64,000 bases of DNA from Taxillus chinensis. Taxonomy: Eukaryota > Streptophyta > Magnoliopsida > Santalales > Loranthaceae. Position 1 is the first letter of the stretch. Each line of letters opens with the position of its first letter. Of this stretch, positions 34,998 to 45,924 are shown in pieces. The notes under the pieces are model-generated. The model ran no database searches. It saw only the letters and a program-made list of their open reading frames with translations, and was not told where the DNA came from. The stretch covers positions 30,839,164-30,903,163 of the forward strand of contig CM042088.1 of assembly GCA_023512835.1 (NCBI GenBank), read 5' to 3'. The position numbers and the translations under genes are program-made.

Positions 34998-35747
34998 CAA
35001 GGCGCAAGTCTTCCATTCCTTCAGCTGACGGATGGCTGATGTCTTTATTAGCAGTTTCAAGGGAAGAGATCTCAGAAATTTGTCATTTTTGTCCTCCTGA
35101 GAGATCTCAACGTTGTAAGTCTTCATCCGTTGAATCAGACCTGTGAACCGTTTATAGATACTATCCAATGACTCCTTCAGTTCACATCTGAAGGCTTCAT
35201 ACTCTTGTTTGAGCATAGAGATCTTGTTGTCCTGTATTTACTCATCTCCTTCGTAGATGAGACAGAGCTTGTCCCATACCTCTTTAGCAGTCTCAAGATC
35301 CTGCACATCCGTGAACATGTCATCATCAAGTGCGGAGAAAAGTATGGCTTTTGCCTTGAAGCCGAGCTTTACTTTCCTCTCCTCCACCTTAGACCAACTA
35401 TCTGGGTCTTTCGTCATTAGCCGACCTCTCTGCATACTCTTTGGAGTGAAAGGTCCGTTCTTTATTGTTTCCCAGAGATAGGTGTCGAGCATGTCTAGGT
35501 GTGCTCTCATTCTCGCTTTCCATTTGGAAAAATGTGCGGGTGTGCACATTGGTACTTGGGAGGATGAGCCAGGCAAGACATCATAGAAGTCTTCTTATTT
35601 TTTCTTATTGCTGCTGGTACTTGGTTCTTCCGGCTCCTGGTCTCCAGTCGCTCCTTCCTCTGGAGCACGAATGGCTTTAAGTTCCTCAACAGGAATTGGA
35701 GCTTGCTCGGGAGCTGGTGCTGCACTGCTGGAATCCATGTCGGCCAT
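34998..35747 (-). pseudogene. Copia-1 gag N-terminal half
   Basis: Begins at ATG 35745-35747 (MADMDSSSAAPAPEQ). It holds a Pro/Glu-rich head, then the copia gag core (HFSKWKARMRAHLDML, KEVWDKLCLIYEGDE, IYKRFTGLIQRMKTYN). Two in-frame stops lie near 35596 and 35237. The remainder of gag continues at 2467 across the Ogre insertion. It resembles UBN2-type copia gag, the capsid precursor. Confidence 0.87.
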
Positions 35748-35774
35748 TAAGGATCTCTACGGAGTTGTAGAACA

Positions 35775-35786
35775 GCTCTGATACCA
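35775..35786 (-). promoter_or_regulatory. Copia-1 primer-binding site, tRNA-iMet
   Basis: The minus strand reads TGGTATCAGAGC, complementary to the 3' end of initiator tRNA-Met, a few bases inside the LTR. Confidence 0.9.
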
Positions 35787-35789
35787 ATT

Positions 35790-37800
35790 ATAAGTCCCAA
35801 ACTGAGTCTAGAGGGGGGGTGAATAGACTTTCGTCGCGTACGGAAGCTAGACTATTAGCTGGTTTTGGATTCCTCTACAGATGACTATGATGGAAGTATT
35901 TATGGAGAGGATGACAGTAGTATTGAGGATAGCGTGAGTGATGATGAACTATCAGACAAAACTGAAATAAGAGTAAATGCTCTTTTCTCTTCAAATCTCA
36001 GTTGTGAAAGAGAAGGCTTATAATTGATCGAAGTGTGGATAACAGACAACACAAAGATCAAGACTTAATGGAAGTGCTAGATCTTTGATGAATAACAAGA
36101 TTCGTGAATAAATGAATGGAATGCTCTTGTTCTCGATTCAACACGGCGCACAACACTTTTCTTAGTTCTCTCTTAGTCTTTTTCTCTCGTGTTGGAACAC
36201 TCTTCTTAGTTCTGAAAGAGATTCTTTTTCCCTAAGTTCGTCAGAACCAATGTCATGTGTTGTGTGTGTTTCCTTCTTTTGAGAGAGAGGTTAAACTCTT
36301 GATTTTGTTGTTAAGTGCGTGAAAGATATATTTTTAAGATTAAAGTGCTCTTGCGCCATGATGTCCATCCCGACAGACTGACTTCCCGCCACTGAAAATG
36401 CGGAATGTCAGGGGATGGGTTGATCTGCTTTGATTTACAGATCAGATGCCTATACTGCGTATTTGGCATGCAGTTGATCTTGGCCGTTCATCCGAGGATG
36501 GTAGTTGGCAGCAATTAATGCGTCATTAATGCGCTCAACTGCTTGGGATGGCGCAGACTTGCTGTACAAACCCTAGCTGACAATATCGCTACAACTAGGG
36601 TTGTAAGTTTGCCTCGGAGGTAGATGCCTCGTAGGTTTGGTGACTCGAAGATTTCAGTTAGAGCCCGTTGAAAGTGGCGAAAGTTTGCTTCAGGCTTTAC
36701 AGCATTTCTGCGAGTCTACGACTCATATCTTCGAGTCTCTGAGGCAGGAGCTCAGGTTGGATTAGTCTTTCGTGTCACTCTATTAACTGAAATCTATGAC
36801 TCTGCTAGTCTATGACTCTACGAGTCTGCGACTCTTCGAATGGCGCTTAGTGTGACTTCTTTGAGTTCAGCTAATCTACCTGTTATTGTAGCTACGAGTC
36901 TACGACTCTAGTTCTACGGGTCTACGACCTTCGGGTCTCTCAGTTTACTATATTTGACTAAGTGGTCTGGAGATCTTCGACTCTATGAGTCTTCAACTTC
37001 GCTTTTCTTCCTTAGTCTTTCACAGAGGCTCATAAACTGAGTTTCTGTATAGCTACGACCCTTTAGCTACAACTCTCCGCCATCGATCTCCGAGTCTGGT
37101 AGTATGGCAATTTCTCTATAGTGACTGTGTCCCTTGAGTCTACGAGTCTACGACTCTACGACCCTTGAGTTACAATTTCATTTGTTTGCCAGTCTTTATA
37201 GCATCGACTCTTTGACCTTCAACCTATGAGTCTACGAGTCCAGTTGCTTAACCGTGTTCTACAGCTTCGACTCTCCGACTTTCAATCTACGAGTCTACGA
37301 GTCCGGTCTTTACACTATTCGAAGGCTTCGACTCTGCGATTTTCGATCTACGAGTCTACGAGTCCTATTTTCTTAACAGTGTCAGAAGGTTTCGACCCTA
37401 CGACTCTACGAGTCTTCGAGTCTAGTGGTAATTCAAGTTCTGTTAATTGACTTAAGTATTTATGGGGACTCTACGAGTCTACGAGTCATTTAGCTTTGGT
37501 TACTGTTCTTAACACTTCTTCGACTCTACGAGTCTCCGAGCTTATTGATACTTACAGTAACACTCTCTTTTCCGTACTGTGACTCTACGACCTTCGACCC
37601 TGGATCTACGAGTCGCAATGTTCTGTCACTGTTTTGCCTTGAGTCTCCAGACTCTACGAGTCTACGAGTCTCTTGCCAATACGTCCTATGACAGTTTCAC
37701 TTCTACGAATTTCGACTCTTCAACCTTACGACCTTCGGTTCTTCGAGTCTCCAGACTTAGACTATATTTTGGCAGTTTCATCAAATCCTATATTTCCAAC
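35790..37800 (-). repeat. Copia-1 5' LTR, truncated upstream
   Basis: On the minus strand the LTR ends in a TTCACCCCCCCTCTAG motif followed by CTCAGTTTGGGACTTATA. That motif also ends the other two copia LTRs here. The right half is taken up by a CTACGAGTC repeat field. Its sense start is not seen, because Copia-2 sequence begins abruptly at 37801. Confidence 0.75.
36640..37760. repeat. CTACGAGTC repeat field in Copia-1 LTR
   Basis: Over 1.1 kb, short blocks of ACTCTACGAGTCTACGAGTC and variants (TTCGAGTCT, TACGACCTTCG) alternate with 30-60 bp of unrelated sequence. The block is itself palindrome-like (GACTC...GAGTC). It is not a clean tandem array but a scattered field of the same motif. Confidence 0.85.
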
Positions 37801-38681
37801 AAGATCATTTCATTTAAATGAGTTTGAACCAATGGCTAATATTATATTCAAGAATAGATAAATAGTGGAGATTTGGCTGCTGGATTAGGTTAAGAGAGAG
37901 GGTTTAACCTAGATCCAAGGGTGGATATTAACTCAGAGAAAGAGATCAATGGCTAAGAGCTGGCTGCTGATTATATGGGAGGAGATTAGGGTTATATGGT
38001 GATATATACACCAGAATTTCGTCCTAACCTAAGAGGGTGATAAGAGAGATAGCTCCAGAGCAATTTTATTGATTATATTTGAGAAAAAGAGAGCTATAGT
38101 GATTGTGATTCAACTGAAGATCAAAATCCAGTCACAAGGAGCGTGTTCTGATCATTCAAAATGTTAGAAGGAAGAGCCCTAGAGTTAAAGGGTTAGTCTA
38201 CAACAACAAGAGCTTCTTATTTAGATTTCTCACGGGTTGGTGATCAAAATCAACTTGTATTTTGGTTGTTTAGGCTGTGGAATTTGAGAAATCAATTTGT
38301 TGTGATTGTAAGGCTGGAATCAGTGTGATTCAGTCATTGTTTTGATTGTAAGAAGATTGTAATTGGGTAGTGAACCCAAGGGTAGAGACCCTAAACTTGT
38401 ATTGAGGCAGTGAGCCTTGGGTAGTAGTGTTCTATCGTAAATCGCATAGTGGAGATTTTGTGGTTAGCAAATTGCAAATCACGCCGTGGATGCAGCTCTA
38501 CTCATTGTAGGGTGAAACACGTAATTGTTGTGTGCCTTGTCTTTGTTGTTTCTTTTTATTTGGCATACAAACACATAAATTGAGTTGACTATAGAGATCA
38601 TCAGGGGCAAATAAGAAAAGGGGTAAAAATTAAATTGATACACGATTCACCCCCCCTCTCAGTGCGTGTCTGGGAATTTCA
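37801..38681 (+). repeat. Copia-2 5' LTR, 5'-truncated
   Basis: From AAGATCATTTCATTT to TGGGAATTTCA. It is nearly the same as 45040-45924. It includes the TTCACCCCCCCTCTCAG end motif. Upstream it abuts Copia-1 LTR sequence with no shared bases, suggesting a deletion across the junction. Confidence 0.88.
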
Positions 38682-38683
38682 AT

Positions 38684-38695
38684 TGGTATCAGAGC
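38684..38695 (+). promoter_or_regulatory. Copia-2 primer-binding site, tRNA-iMet
   Basis: TGGTATCAGAGC, three to four bases after the LTR end, complementary to initiator tRNA-Met. Confidence 0.92.
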
Positions 38696-38767
38696 AAGGT
38701 TAAACTTGATAGACTTAACAATCTGGTTTAGATCTGCACAAGAGGTGTTTGTTGTTATTCCTGAGTA

Positions 38768-39901
38768 ATGGATTTTACTAGTACCAGTATGAGAACAGCT
38801 GTACCAAGTTTTGATGGTACAAACTATCAAAGATGGAAGGGTAGGATGTTGAAGTATCTTGCTACTCAAGGTATTTTTGTTTCTCAAGCAATAACTACCA
38901 AGTATACATGTCATAAGAGCCCTAATATCTGGAATGATGCTGATCGAAGAAGCTGTGAGGCTGATGCTAAGGCACAACATTTTATTGTGACTGCCTTATC
39001 TGAAAATGAGTATTCAAGGGTGTTGCAGTGTGAGACAGCCTTTGATATGTGGAACAAACTGAAGAGTGTTCATGAAGGTGACACTAAGGTTATAGAGGCG
39101 AAGTTACAGGTATACAAAGCTCAATATGAAGCTTTGAAGATGGCAGAATCTGATCAGTTGGAAGACTTCTTTAACAAGATGCATGACATAATCAACCTGT
39201 GTAGAGGGCATGGTTATGAGATTAGTGACTCTGAAATTATAAAGAAAATTTTGAGACCATTGCTGGCTGTGTACAATCCCAAGGTGTCAGCTATAGAAGA
39301 AAGTGGACAGTATGAGACCATGACATTGGATGGATTGAGAAGCACATTGGTTGCATATGAGATGAGGGTAGTAGGCTATGGTGAACCTTCCAAGAAAAAG
39401 AAAGTGGAGCCAGCAGAGATAGCTTTTCATGCCAAAAAAGGAAAAGCTAAACTTATCCAAGAAGATGCATCTACCAGTGGAGATAACACTAATAGAGAAG
39501 AGGAGTTGCTACAGGCTTTGCTATCTAGAAAATTCAGAAAGAAGACAAGTCTGAAAAGCAAAGGAAAGGATAAGTCTACCGTCACATGCTTCAACTGTGG
39601 AGGCCGAGGACATTTTGCTCAAGAGTGTCCAAGCGAGAAGATGGATACAAAGGAGAAAAATGTTAATGATGATCAGTACAGGAAAAATAAGCCATATTTC
39701 CAGAAGAAGAGCAAACAAATAGCAGAGCAGAAGCTGAACAAACTAAGAAACTATCTTAGTGCTTTTTTAGATGATTCAAGTTCAACTGAGGAGGAGGCAT
39801 CAGATGCTGTTGAAGAACAAGTCTCATGGTGTCCATGCAACAACAAAGTCAGGAAGAAGATGAACCTTCACAAGAGGAAGACTGTGAAGAGGAAGAACTA
39901 A
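38768..39901 (+). pseudogene. Copia-2 gag, main part
   Basis: ATG at 38768. 377 codons. It holds the copia gag core (PSFDGTNYQRWKGRMLKYL near the N-terminus, AFDMWNKLKSVHEGD near residue 95), then a basic region and one CCHC knuckle, CFNCGGRGHFAQEC (about 39587-39628). An acidic Ser/Glu tract follows. The frame breaks near 39830, and coding-like sequence continues in another frame from about 39826. It is the capsid precursor. Confidence 0.9.
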
Positions 39902-40563
39902 AATATGACTTTGGAGAAGAACTGAATCAAGCTCTGAAGAAGATAATAGAACAGAGGGCCACAATCAAATCTTTGAAGAAAGAAAAGAAAGCTATTGAAG
40001 TTCTTTATGATGATTCCAGTAAATTGTTGATGGAATCAAAAGTGAAGATTGAAGAGTATATCAAGACTGTAGATGATCTCACTAAAGAACTTGAATCAGG
40101 AAGATTAAATGCTGGGAAGTTGGAGGCTGAGGTTTGTGAGCTTAGGATGCAGCTGTAAAAGAAAGAGTCTACAAATCCAGAAAGCTCAAAAGCAAGGGAA
40201 ATTAGAATTGATGATCAAGAAGCCAAAATCAAGGGCAAATGCAGTGAAACCACTAGGCAGGTGTCAAAGCAAGTTGAAAATCCAAAGACAACTGTGAATC
40301 AGAAGAAGACTACCATTGTTGATATGAGGCAAGCCCCAGAACATGGAGTTCAAAGGATTAGAAGATTTGAAGGGTATTGTTTTAGTTGTAGGTTGCAAGG
40401 ACACAAATCTAAGCAATGTAATAGAACCCGGCAGAGCAAAGGGCATAGGTTCAGTTTGGCTTATATCTACTGCTACAGGTGTGGTAAGAAGGGTCACATG
40501 GCTAGAAGATGCATGACCATTCTACTAGGACAGATCACAAAGGAGCAACATCAACAAGCATAG
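39826..40563 (+). pseudogene. Copia-2 gag C-terminal extension with coiled coil and two CCHC knuckles
   Basis: An acidic coiled coil (39826-40158: ELNQALKKIIEQRATIKSLKKEKK) ends at a TAA where CAA is likely. In another frame come two further knuckles, CFSCRLQGHKSKQC (about 40379-40420) and CYRCGKKGHMARRC (about 40469-40512). Together with the first knuckle the ancestral gag had three, separated by a coiled coil. This long gag resembles the Copia-1 gag and supports the Sirevirus assignment. Confidence 0.8.
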
Positions 40564-40611
40564 AGAAAAGTACATAATGGAGTTGATGTTAAGGTCGTGA
40601 GAACTCAGTAG

Positions 40612-40830
40612 GTGACAAACATTATAAAACCATCATCTAGCAAGATAGAGTACAAGCCAAAAGAGAAAGCGAATGTAGCTAAGGTAGCACTGAAGGCAGA
40701 TAGCAATGATACGACTTGGATACTAGACAGTGGTTGTACATCACACATGACTGGAAACAGGAAGCTTCTAAATTTATCTACAGAAAAGAGCAATGGCATA
40801 GTCAAATTTGGTGACAATGGGTTACTGTAA
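40612..40830 (+). pseudogene. Copia-2 protease
   Basis: Contains WILDSGCTSHMTGNRKLL (40717-40770), the copia retropepsin active-site region with catalytic Asp. It ends at a TAA after FGDNGLL, where family members read on with Gln or Ile. The next segment continues in the same direction toward the pre-integrase region. Confidence 0.87.
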
Positions 40831-41966
40831 ATCAGAGGGAAAGGAAAAGCAAAAATTAGAGGCAATCAGCTGCAGTCAGAAATTGTGTATCTGGTTGAAG
40901 GATTAAGACACAGTCTGTTGAGTGTCAGTCAACTATGTGATGATGGACATGATGTTATTTTTACTAACAAAAGCTGCCTAATCAAGAAGAAGGGATCGAC
41001 AGATGTGATTGCTAGAGGCAAGAGGACAGATAAAAACTTGTACCATATCCAAGGTACAAATGAAGAAACTTGTTGTTTTAGCAAAGTAGATGAGAATGAG
41101 GTGTGGCACAGGAGATTAGGGCACCTAAATCAGAAAAATATAAGAGCCCTAGTAACTAATCAGGCAGTGGCAGATTTGCCTGATCTACAGAGAGACAGAG
41201 ATACAGTGTGTGGTGTTTGCCAAGAAGGGAAGCAAACAAGTATAATGCATAAACCAAAGGAGCACAACAACTCAAGTTTGCTGAGTTTAGTACACACTGA
41301 TTTATGCGGACCTATGAGAACCAAAGGTACCAATGGTGAGAGGTACTTCATGTTATTGATTGATGACTTCAGTAGACTGACCACTATTATTCATCTCAAG
41401 CACAAGAGTGATGCATTCAGATGCTTCAAGGACTACAAAAAAAGAGTAGAAAATCAACTTGGGGTTAAAATCAAAGCTTTGAGGTCAGATCATGGTAGTG
41501 AATTCACTTCTGGGGAGTTTGAGGCTTATTTGGCAAAGTATGGGTTCTCCATCAAAAATCTAGCGTCAGAACACCACAGCAAAATGGAGTGGTAGAAAGG
41601 AAAAACAGAGCAGTTGTGGAAATGGCAAAAACTATAATGATAGATAATGATGTTCCACAAAAATTTTAGACGGAGACGACATAGGTTGCAGTGTATATGC
41701 AAAACAGAACCTTGTGAAGGTCTAATTCTACCAAAACTCCATATGAACTATGGTATGGGCATAAAGTAACAGTGAAACACTTCAGAGTGTTTGGAAGTCC
41801 ATGTTGTGTCAAGAGGAAGGATCCTATCAGCAAGTTTGATAAGAAATCCGATAAAGGGATGTTTTTGGGTTACTCTTACACCAACAAGGCATACATGGTT
41901 TATAATTATAGGTTACAAAAGTTGGTTGAGAGCTGTGATGTGAAGGTTGTGGAAATACAGAATTGA
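40831..41966 (+). pseudogene. Copia-2 integrase
   Basis: The pre-integrase zinc region (HRRLGHLNQKN, CGVCQEGKQ near 41210) leads to the core with Asp in VHTDLCGPM and Asp in LRSDHGSEF. A frameshift near 41570 puts the Glu (VVERKNRAVVEMA) in another frame. Two further stops at about 41670-41720 follow, then the conserved ELWYGHKVTVKHFRVFG and DKGMFLGYS stretches to 41966. All DDE residues can be found, but not in one frame. Confidence 0.88.
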
Positions 41967-42290
41967 GAAGACACCATAACAATAATGGTTGATGATCCAT
42001 TAGGAGAAGCAAAGTCTACCATGACCACTAGCAGTGAAGATAAGGAAGTGGAAGGCTTAGGCAGTAACAGTGATTCAGAGATAGAAGCTAATAATACAGA
42101 ATCACGGTCAACAAGAAGGAAGAAGAGTTCAGCGAACTCTCAAGTGGTTGAAGCTGGAAGAGCACAAATCATTGGTGATGTCAATGCACTAGTGAGGACC
42201 AGAAGACAAATTCAAGCTACGGGTTTAATTTCATAGGTTGAACCTATATTAGTTGGAGAGGCTCAAGATGATCCTTTTTGGATCAAGGCT
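41967..42290 (+). other. Copia-2 linker between integrase and RT
   Basis: Acidic, low-complexity coding-like sequence (SSEDKEVEGLGSNSDSEIEAN) leading to the RT start, with a TAG near 42234 where CAG is likely. It is the usual variable linker of copia pol. Confidence 0.6.
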
Positions 42291-43397
42291 ATGGATGAGG
42301 AGCTTGACCAAATTGAGAAAAATAACACATGGGAGCTAGTGGATAGACCTAAGAACACGAACGTGATTGGCTGCAAATGGGTCTACAGAAACAAGATGAA
42401 TGAGGATGGCAAAATCATTCGAAACAAAGCACGACTAGTTTGTAAAGGCTATTCACAGGTGGAAGGAGTTGACTTTGATGAAACTTTTGCCCGTATAGTA
42501 AGGTTAGAAAGTGTTCGGATGTTTTTGGCAATTGCTGCACATCTAAAATATAAGATTTTTCAGATAGATGTGAAGTCAGCCTTCTTGAATGGAGATTTGG
42601 AAGAAGAAGTCTATATGGAACAGCCAGATGGTTTCATACTTGGAGATGATGAAACCAAGGTATGCAGATTGAAGAAAGCTCTGTATGGCTTGAAGCAGGC
42701 ACCAAGAGCATGGTATTCAAGGCTGGATAAGTATCTTAGAAGACTTCAATTCAAGAAAGGTACAGTAGACAGCAACTTGTATATCAGGAAGAGTGATAGA
42801 GGTCAGCTAATAGTCATTGTGTATGTGGATGATATAATATTTGCCGGTAATAGAGAAGATCTATGCACGAAGTTTTCAGAATTGATGCAGGCAGAATTTA
42901 AGATGTCTATGATAGGAGAGCTATCATACTTTTTGAGTCTGCAAGTTGAACAGAGAAAGAATGGCATATTTTTATCACAGGCAAAGTACATTAGAGACAT
43001 GCTACAGAAGTTTGGCATGACTGAGAGCAAGCTTATTTCTACCCCTATGGAGGTAGGTTGTCAGATTTCTAAGGATGAAGAGGGTCCAAGTGTGGAACAG
43101 AAGCTCTATAGGAGCATGATCGATAGTTTATTATACTTGACAGCCACACGACCAGATATTATGCAGGCAGTTTGTCTTGTGGCACGATATCAAGCTAATC
43201 CAAAAGAGTCACATATGACTGCAGTGAAGAGAATTCTGAGATATGTGAAGGGGACCAGTGATTATGGGCTTTGGTATTCAGAAAATACAGATTTAACTCT
43301 TGTTGCTTATAGTGATGCTAATTGGGCAGGTTGCAGAGATTATAGAAAGTCCACATCAGGTGGAGCATTCTTTTTGGGCAGCAGATGTGTTTCCTAG
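42291..43397 (+). pseudogene. Copia-2 reverse transcriptase
   Basis: Uninterrupted RT of about 368 codons. It has CKWVYRNKMNEDG, KARLVCKGYSQ, IDVKSAFLNGDL, LYGLKQAPRAWY and the catalytic YVDDI (about 42820-42836). Later motifs such as YLTATRPDIMQAVC and YSDANWAGCRDYRKST enter the RNase H domain. It ends at TAG 43395-43397, where copia elements have Trp. It is the best-kept gene of this element. Confidence 0.94.
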
Positions 43398-43769
43398 CTC
43401 AGTAAGAAATAGGAGAGTGTGTCCTTGAGTACTATAGAGGCAGAATATATAGCAGCAGCTTCAGCATGCACTCAGGTGATCTGGATGAAGAGACAGCTCA
43501 GAGACTTGACTAGAGGAGTTGCAGGCACAACTATGATAAAATGTGACAATCAAAGTGCCATAAATCTAAGTAAGAATAGTGTTCATCATTGCAGGTGTAA
43601 GCACATCGACATCAAGTATCATTTTCTGAGAGAAAAAGTGGAGAGGAAGATTGTTCAGTTGGACTTTATAGTCAGTACGAAACAGATAGTTGACATATTT
43701 ACTAAGCCTCTGCCACGAGAATTGTTTGAGCAACATCGAGCTAGTCTCGGTGTGTATCCCTCTCATTGA
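43398..43769 (+). pseudogene. Copia-2 RNase H C-terminal part
   Basis: Continues the RNase H in the RT frame after the TAG. A second TAG follows within a few codons, where Gln is expected. SLSTIEAEYIAAASA has the conserved Glu and CDNQSAINLSKNSVHH has the Asp. The end, IFTKPLPRELFEQHRASLGV, is the standard copia pol terminus. Confidence 0.92.
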
Positions 43770-44273
43770 GGGAGTAGGATTACCCCAGATACCCTCCAGG
43801 TTCCTGTGAGAACCCCTAGTTATTTCAGTAGTATCTACTTTGCAGAGGACATGTTGTAATGAAGCCCTGTTTCAATTCTTTGGAATTGTTATCAAAGGGG
43901 GAGAGATGTCCCAGAAAGAGGGAGAGATGTCCTCGACAGGGGGAGTTAACCTTCTATCAGAGGAGTTGTTTCCAGGGGGGAACTATCATTAATTATGATT
44001 TGATAGAGGAAGGTTTGCAGCAAAGTAAAGTGCAAGATTAATATGAGAAGTCATATATAGGGGGAGTGTGTGTATGATGACTGCACACAGGAATTGTTTT
44101 TTGCAGGAGGTGTAATATAATATTGAAGGGGATTTCTGATTGCAGTCTATGTTCTGTAGTTCAACAGGTTACAACAAAGTTGAACCCATTATGTGAAGTA
44201 ACTGACAAAGTGGTGAGATGTCAACGACGTTAAAGTAGAGAGACGAGTGGTTGTTGTGGTTGCTAGCAATTCC
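43770..44273 (+). other. Copia-2 3' region with repeated polypurine-tract-like motifs
   Basis: About 500 bp without a gene. AAGGGGGAGAG, GACAGGGGGAG, CCAGGGGGGAA, ATAGGGGGAGT and AAGGGGATT recur before the terminal tract. Repeated polypurine motifs in front of the 3' LTR are reported for Sireviruses. Confidence 0.7.
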
Positions 44274-44285
44274 AAAGGGGGAGAT
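44274..44285 (+). promoter_or_regulatory. Copia-2 polypurine tract
   Basis: AAAGGGGGAGAT directly before TGTTATTCCC, the 3' LTR start. Confidence 0.82.
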
Positions 44286-45924
44286 TGTTATTCCCAATGT
44301 GAGTTGTTGAAAGTTGGCATAGCTGATTGTGTTGTCATTGTTGTCAACCGCAGTGCTATCAGTCACAGTTCTTGTTGTAATTGCACCATATGAAAGAAAG
44401 AAAAGGTCCAGAGAAGCAGATATTATCACGTGCAAAAATAGTATTTTAATGATGTTTAGAGCTACAATCAATATTGCGTGCAGAAGGCATTATTGATCTA
44501 CAGTTTATGAGGGACTCACTAGAGAAATTTGAGCCAATTTGGCTCTGCCCGTGACAATGCCCATGTCACGTACAAAGGGAATTCTTGTCCGATTGATCTG
44601 AAATTTTGAGGACATGTTTATGGCCTAATTTTGAGCCAATTTGGCTCTGCTCGTGACAATGCCCATGTCACGTACAAAGGCAATTCTTGTCCGATTGCTC
44701 TAAAATTTTGAGGGCATGTTTATGACATAATTTGGAACAACTTTTGTTCTGCACATGACAATGTTTGAGACCTTCTTCTAGGTCAAAATTGCCACCTAAA
44801 ATGATATCGTGTGCAAATAGGATGATGTGTGCAGGTTTCCTTTTAGCTCAAAATTTCACCAACTTTTAGGGGTGGATAGAGGACTTAAGGATCTACAACT
44901 TTGCTTTTGACCTCAAGTGAATTTGAGCTCTGTGGAGAAAGTTATGGTCAACATACCGACATCATCAACACATGCAGATCAGAGTTCACCAGGTGTATGG
45001 CTAAGATCTGTTGATTAAGGTGAGCTTGATCCAATGGTTAAGATCATTTCATTTAAATGAGTTTGATCCAATGGCTAATATTATATTCAAGAATAGATCA
45101 ATAGTGGAGATTTGGCTGCTGGATTAGGTTAAGAGAGAGGGTTTAACCTAGATCCAAGGGTGGATATTAACTCAGAGAAAGAGGTCAATGGCCAGGAGCT
45201 GGCTGCTAATTATATGGGAGGAGATTAGGGTTATATGGTGATATATACACCAGAATTTCGTCCTAACCTAAGAGGGTGATAAGAGAGATAGCTCCAGAGC
45301 AATTTTATTGATTATATTTGAGAAAAAGAGAGCTATAGTGATTGTGATTCAACTAAAGATCAAAATCCAGTCACAAAGAGCGTGTTCTGATCATTCAAGA
45401 TGTCAAAAGGAAGAGCCGTAGAGTTAAAGGGTTAGTCTACAACAACAAGAGCTTCTTATTTAGATTTCTCACAGGTTGGTGATCAAAATCAACTTGTATT
45501 TTGGTTGTTTAGGCTGTGGAATTTGAGAAATCAATTTGTCATGATTGTAAGGCTGGAATTAGTGTGATTCAGTCATTGTTTTGATTATGAGAAGATTGTA
45601 ATTGGGTAGTGAACCAAAGGGCAGAGACCCTAAACTTGTATTGAGGCAGTGAGCCTTGGGTAGTAGTGTGCTATCCTAAATTGCATAGTGGAGATTCTGT
45701 GGTTAGCAAATTGCCAATCACGCCATGGACGTAGCTCTACTCATTGTAGGGTGAACCACGTAATTGTTGTGTGCCTCGTCTTTGTTGTTTCTTTTTATTT
45801 GGCATACAAACACATAAATTGAGTTGACTATAGAGATCATTAGGGGTAAATAAGAAAAGGGGTAAAAATTAAATTGATACACTGATTCACCCCCCCCCCC
45901 TCTCAGTGTGTGTCTGGAATTTCA
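44286..45924 (+). repeat. Copia-2 3' LTR
   Basis: 1639 bp from TGTTATTCCCAATG to CTGGAATTTCA. The first 750 bp have no counterpart in the 5' LTR. They hold a tandem duplication of about 102 bp (44529 and 44631), each copy with a CGTGACAATGCCCATGTCACG hairpin (44546-44573 and 44648-44675). The end carries the TTCACCCCCCCCCTCTCAG motif. Confidence 0.88.

Larger units (their letters stand above)
1..37800 (-). mobile_element. Copia-1, Sirevirus-like Ty1/copia retrotransposon, split by an Ogre insertion
   Basis: Minus-strand Ty1/copia element in two pieces. The right piece (34998-37800) has the 5' LTR, an initiator-tRNA-Met primer site and the gag N-terminus. The left piece (1-2467) has the rest of gag, the protease and the start of the integrase region. 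The gap is exactly the Ogre element flanked by GCTTC (2463-2467 and 34993-34997). RT, RNase H and the 3' LTR lie beyond position 1. The long gag with a large coiled coil and an extra CCHC motif suggests the Sirevirus branch, which is inference. It is the oldest layer of the left half, because Ogre and Athila are nested inside it. Confidence 0.88.
37801..45924 (+). mobile_element. Copia-2, Sirevirus-like Ty1/copia retrotransposon
   Basis: Plus-strand element. The 5' LTR remnant (37801-38681) matches only the last 885 bp of the 3' LTR (44286-45924), so about 750 bp of the 5' LTR is gone. It has an iMet primer site, long gag with three CCHC knuckles, protease, integrase, RT, RNase H and a 500-bp region with several polypurine-tract-like motifs. 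Genes follow the copia order PR-INT-RT-RH. Several stops and frameshifts inactivate it. No target duplication can be checked, because the left end is lost. Confidence 0.92.
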
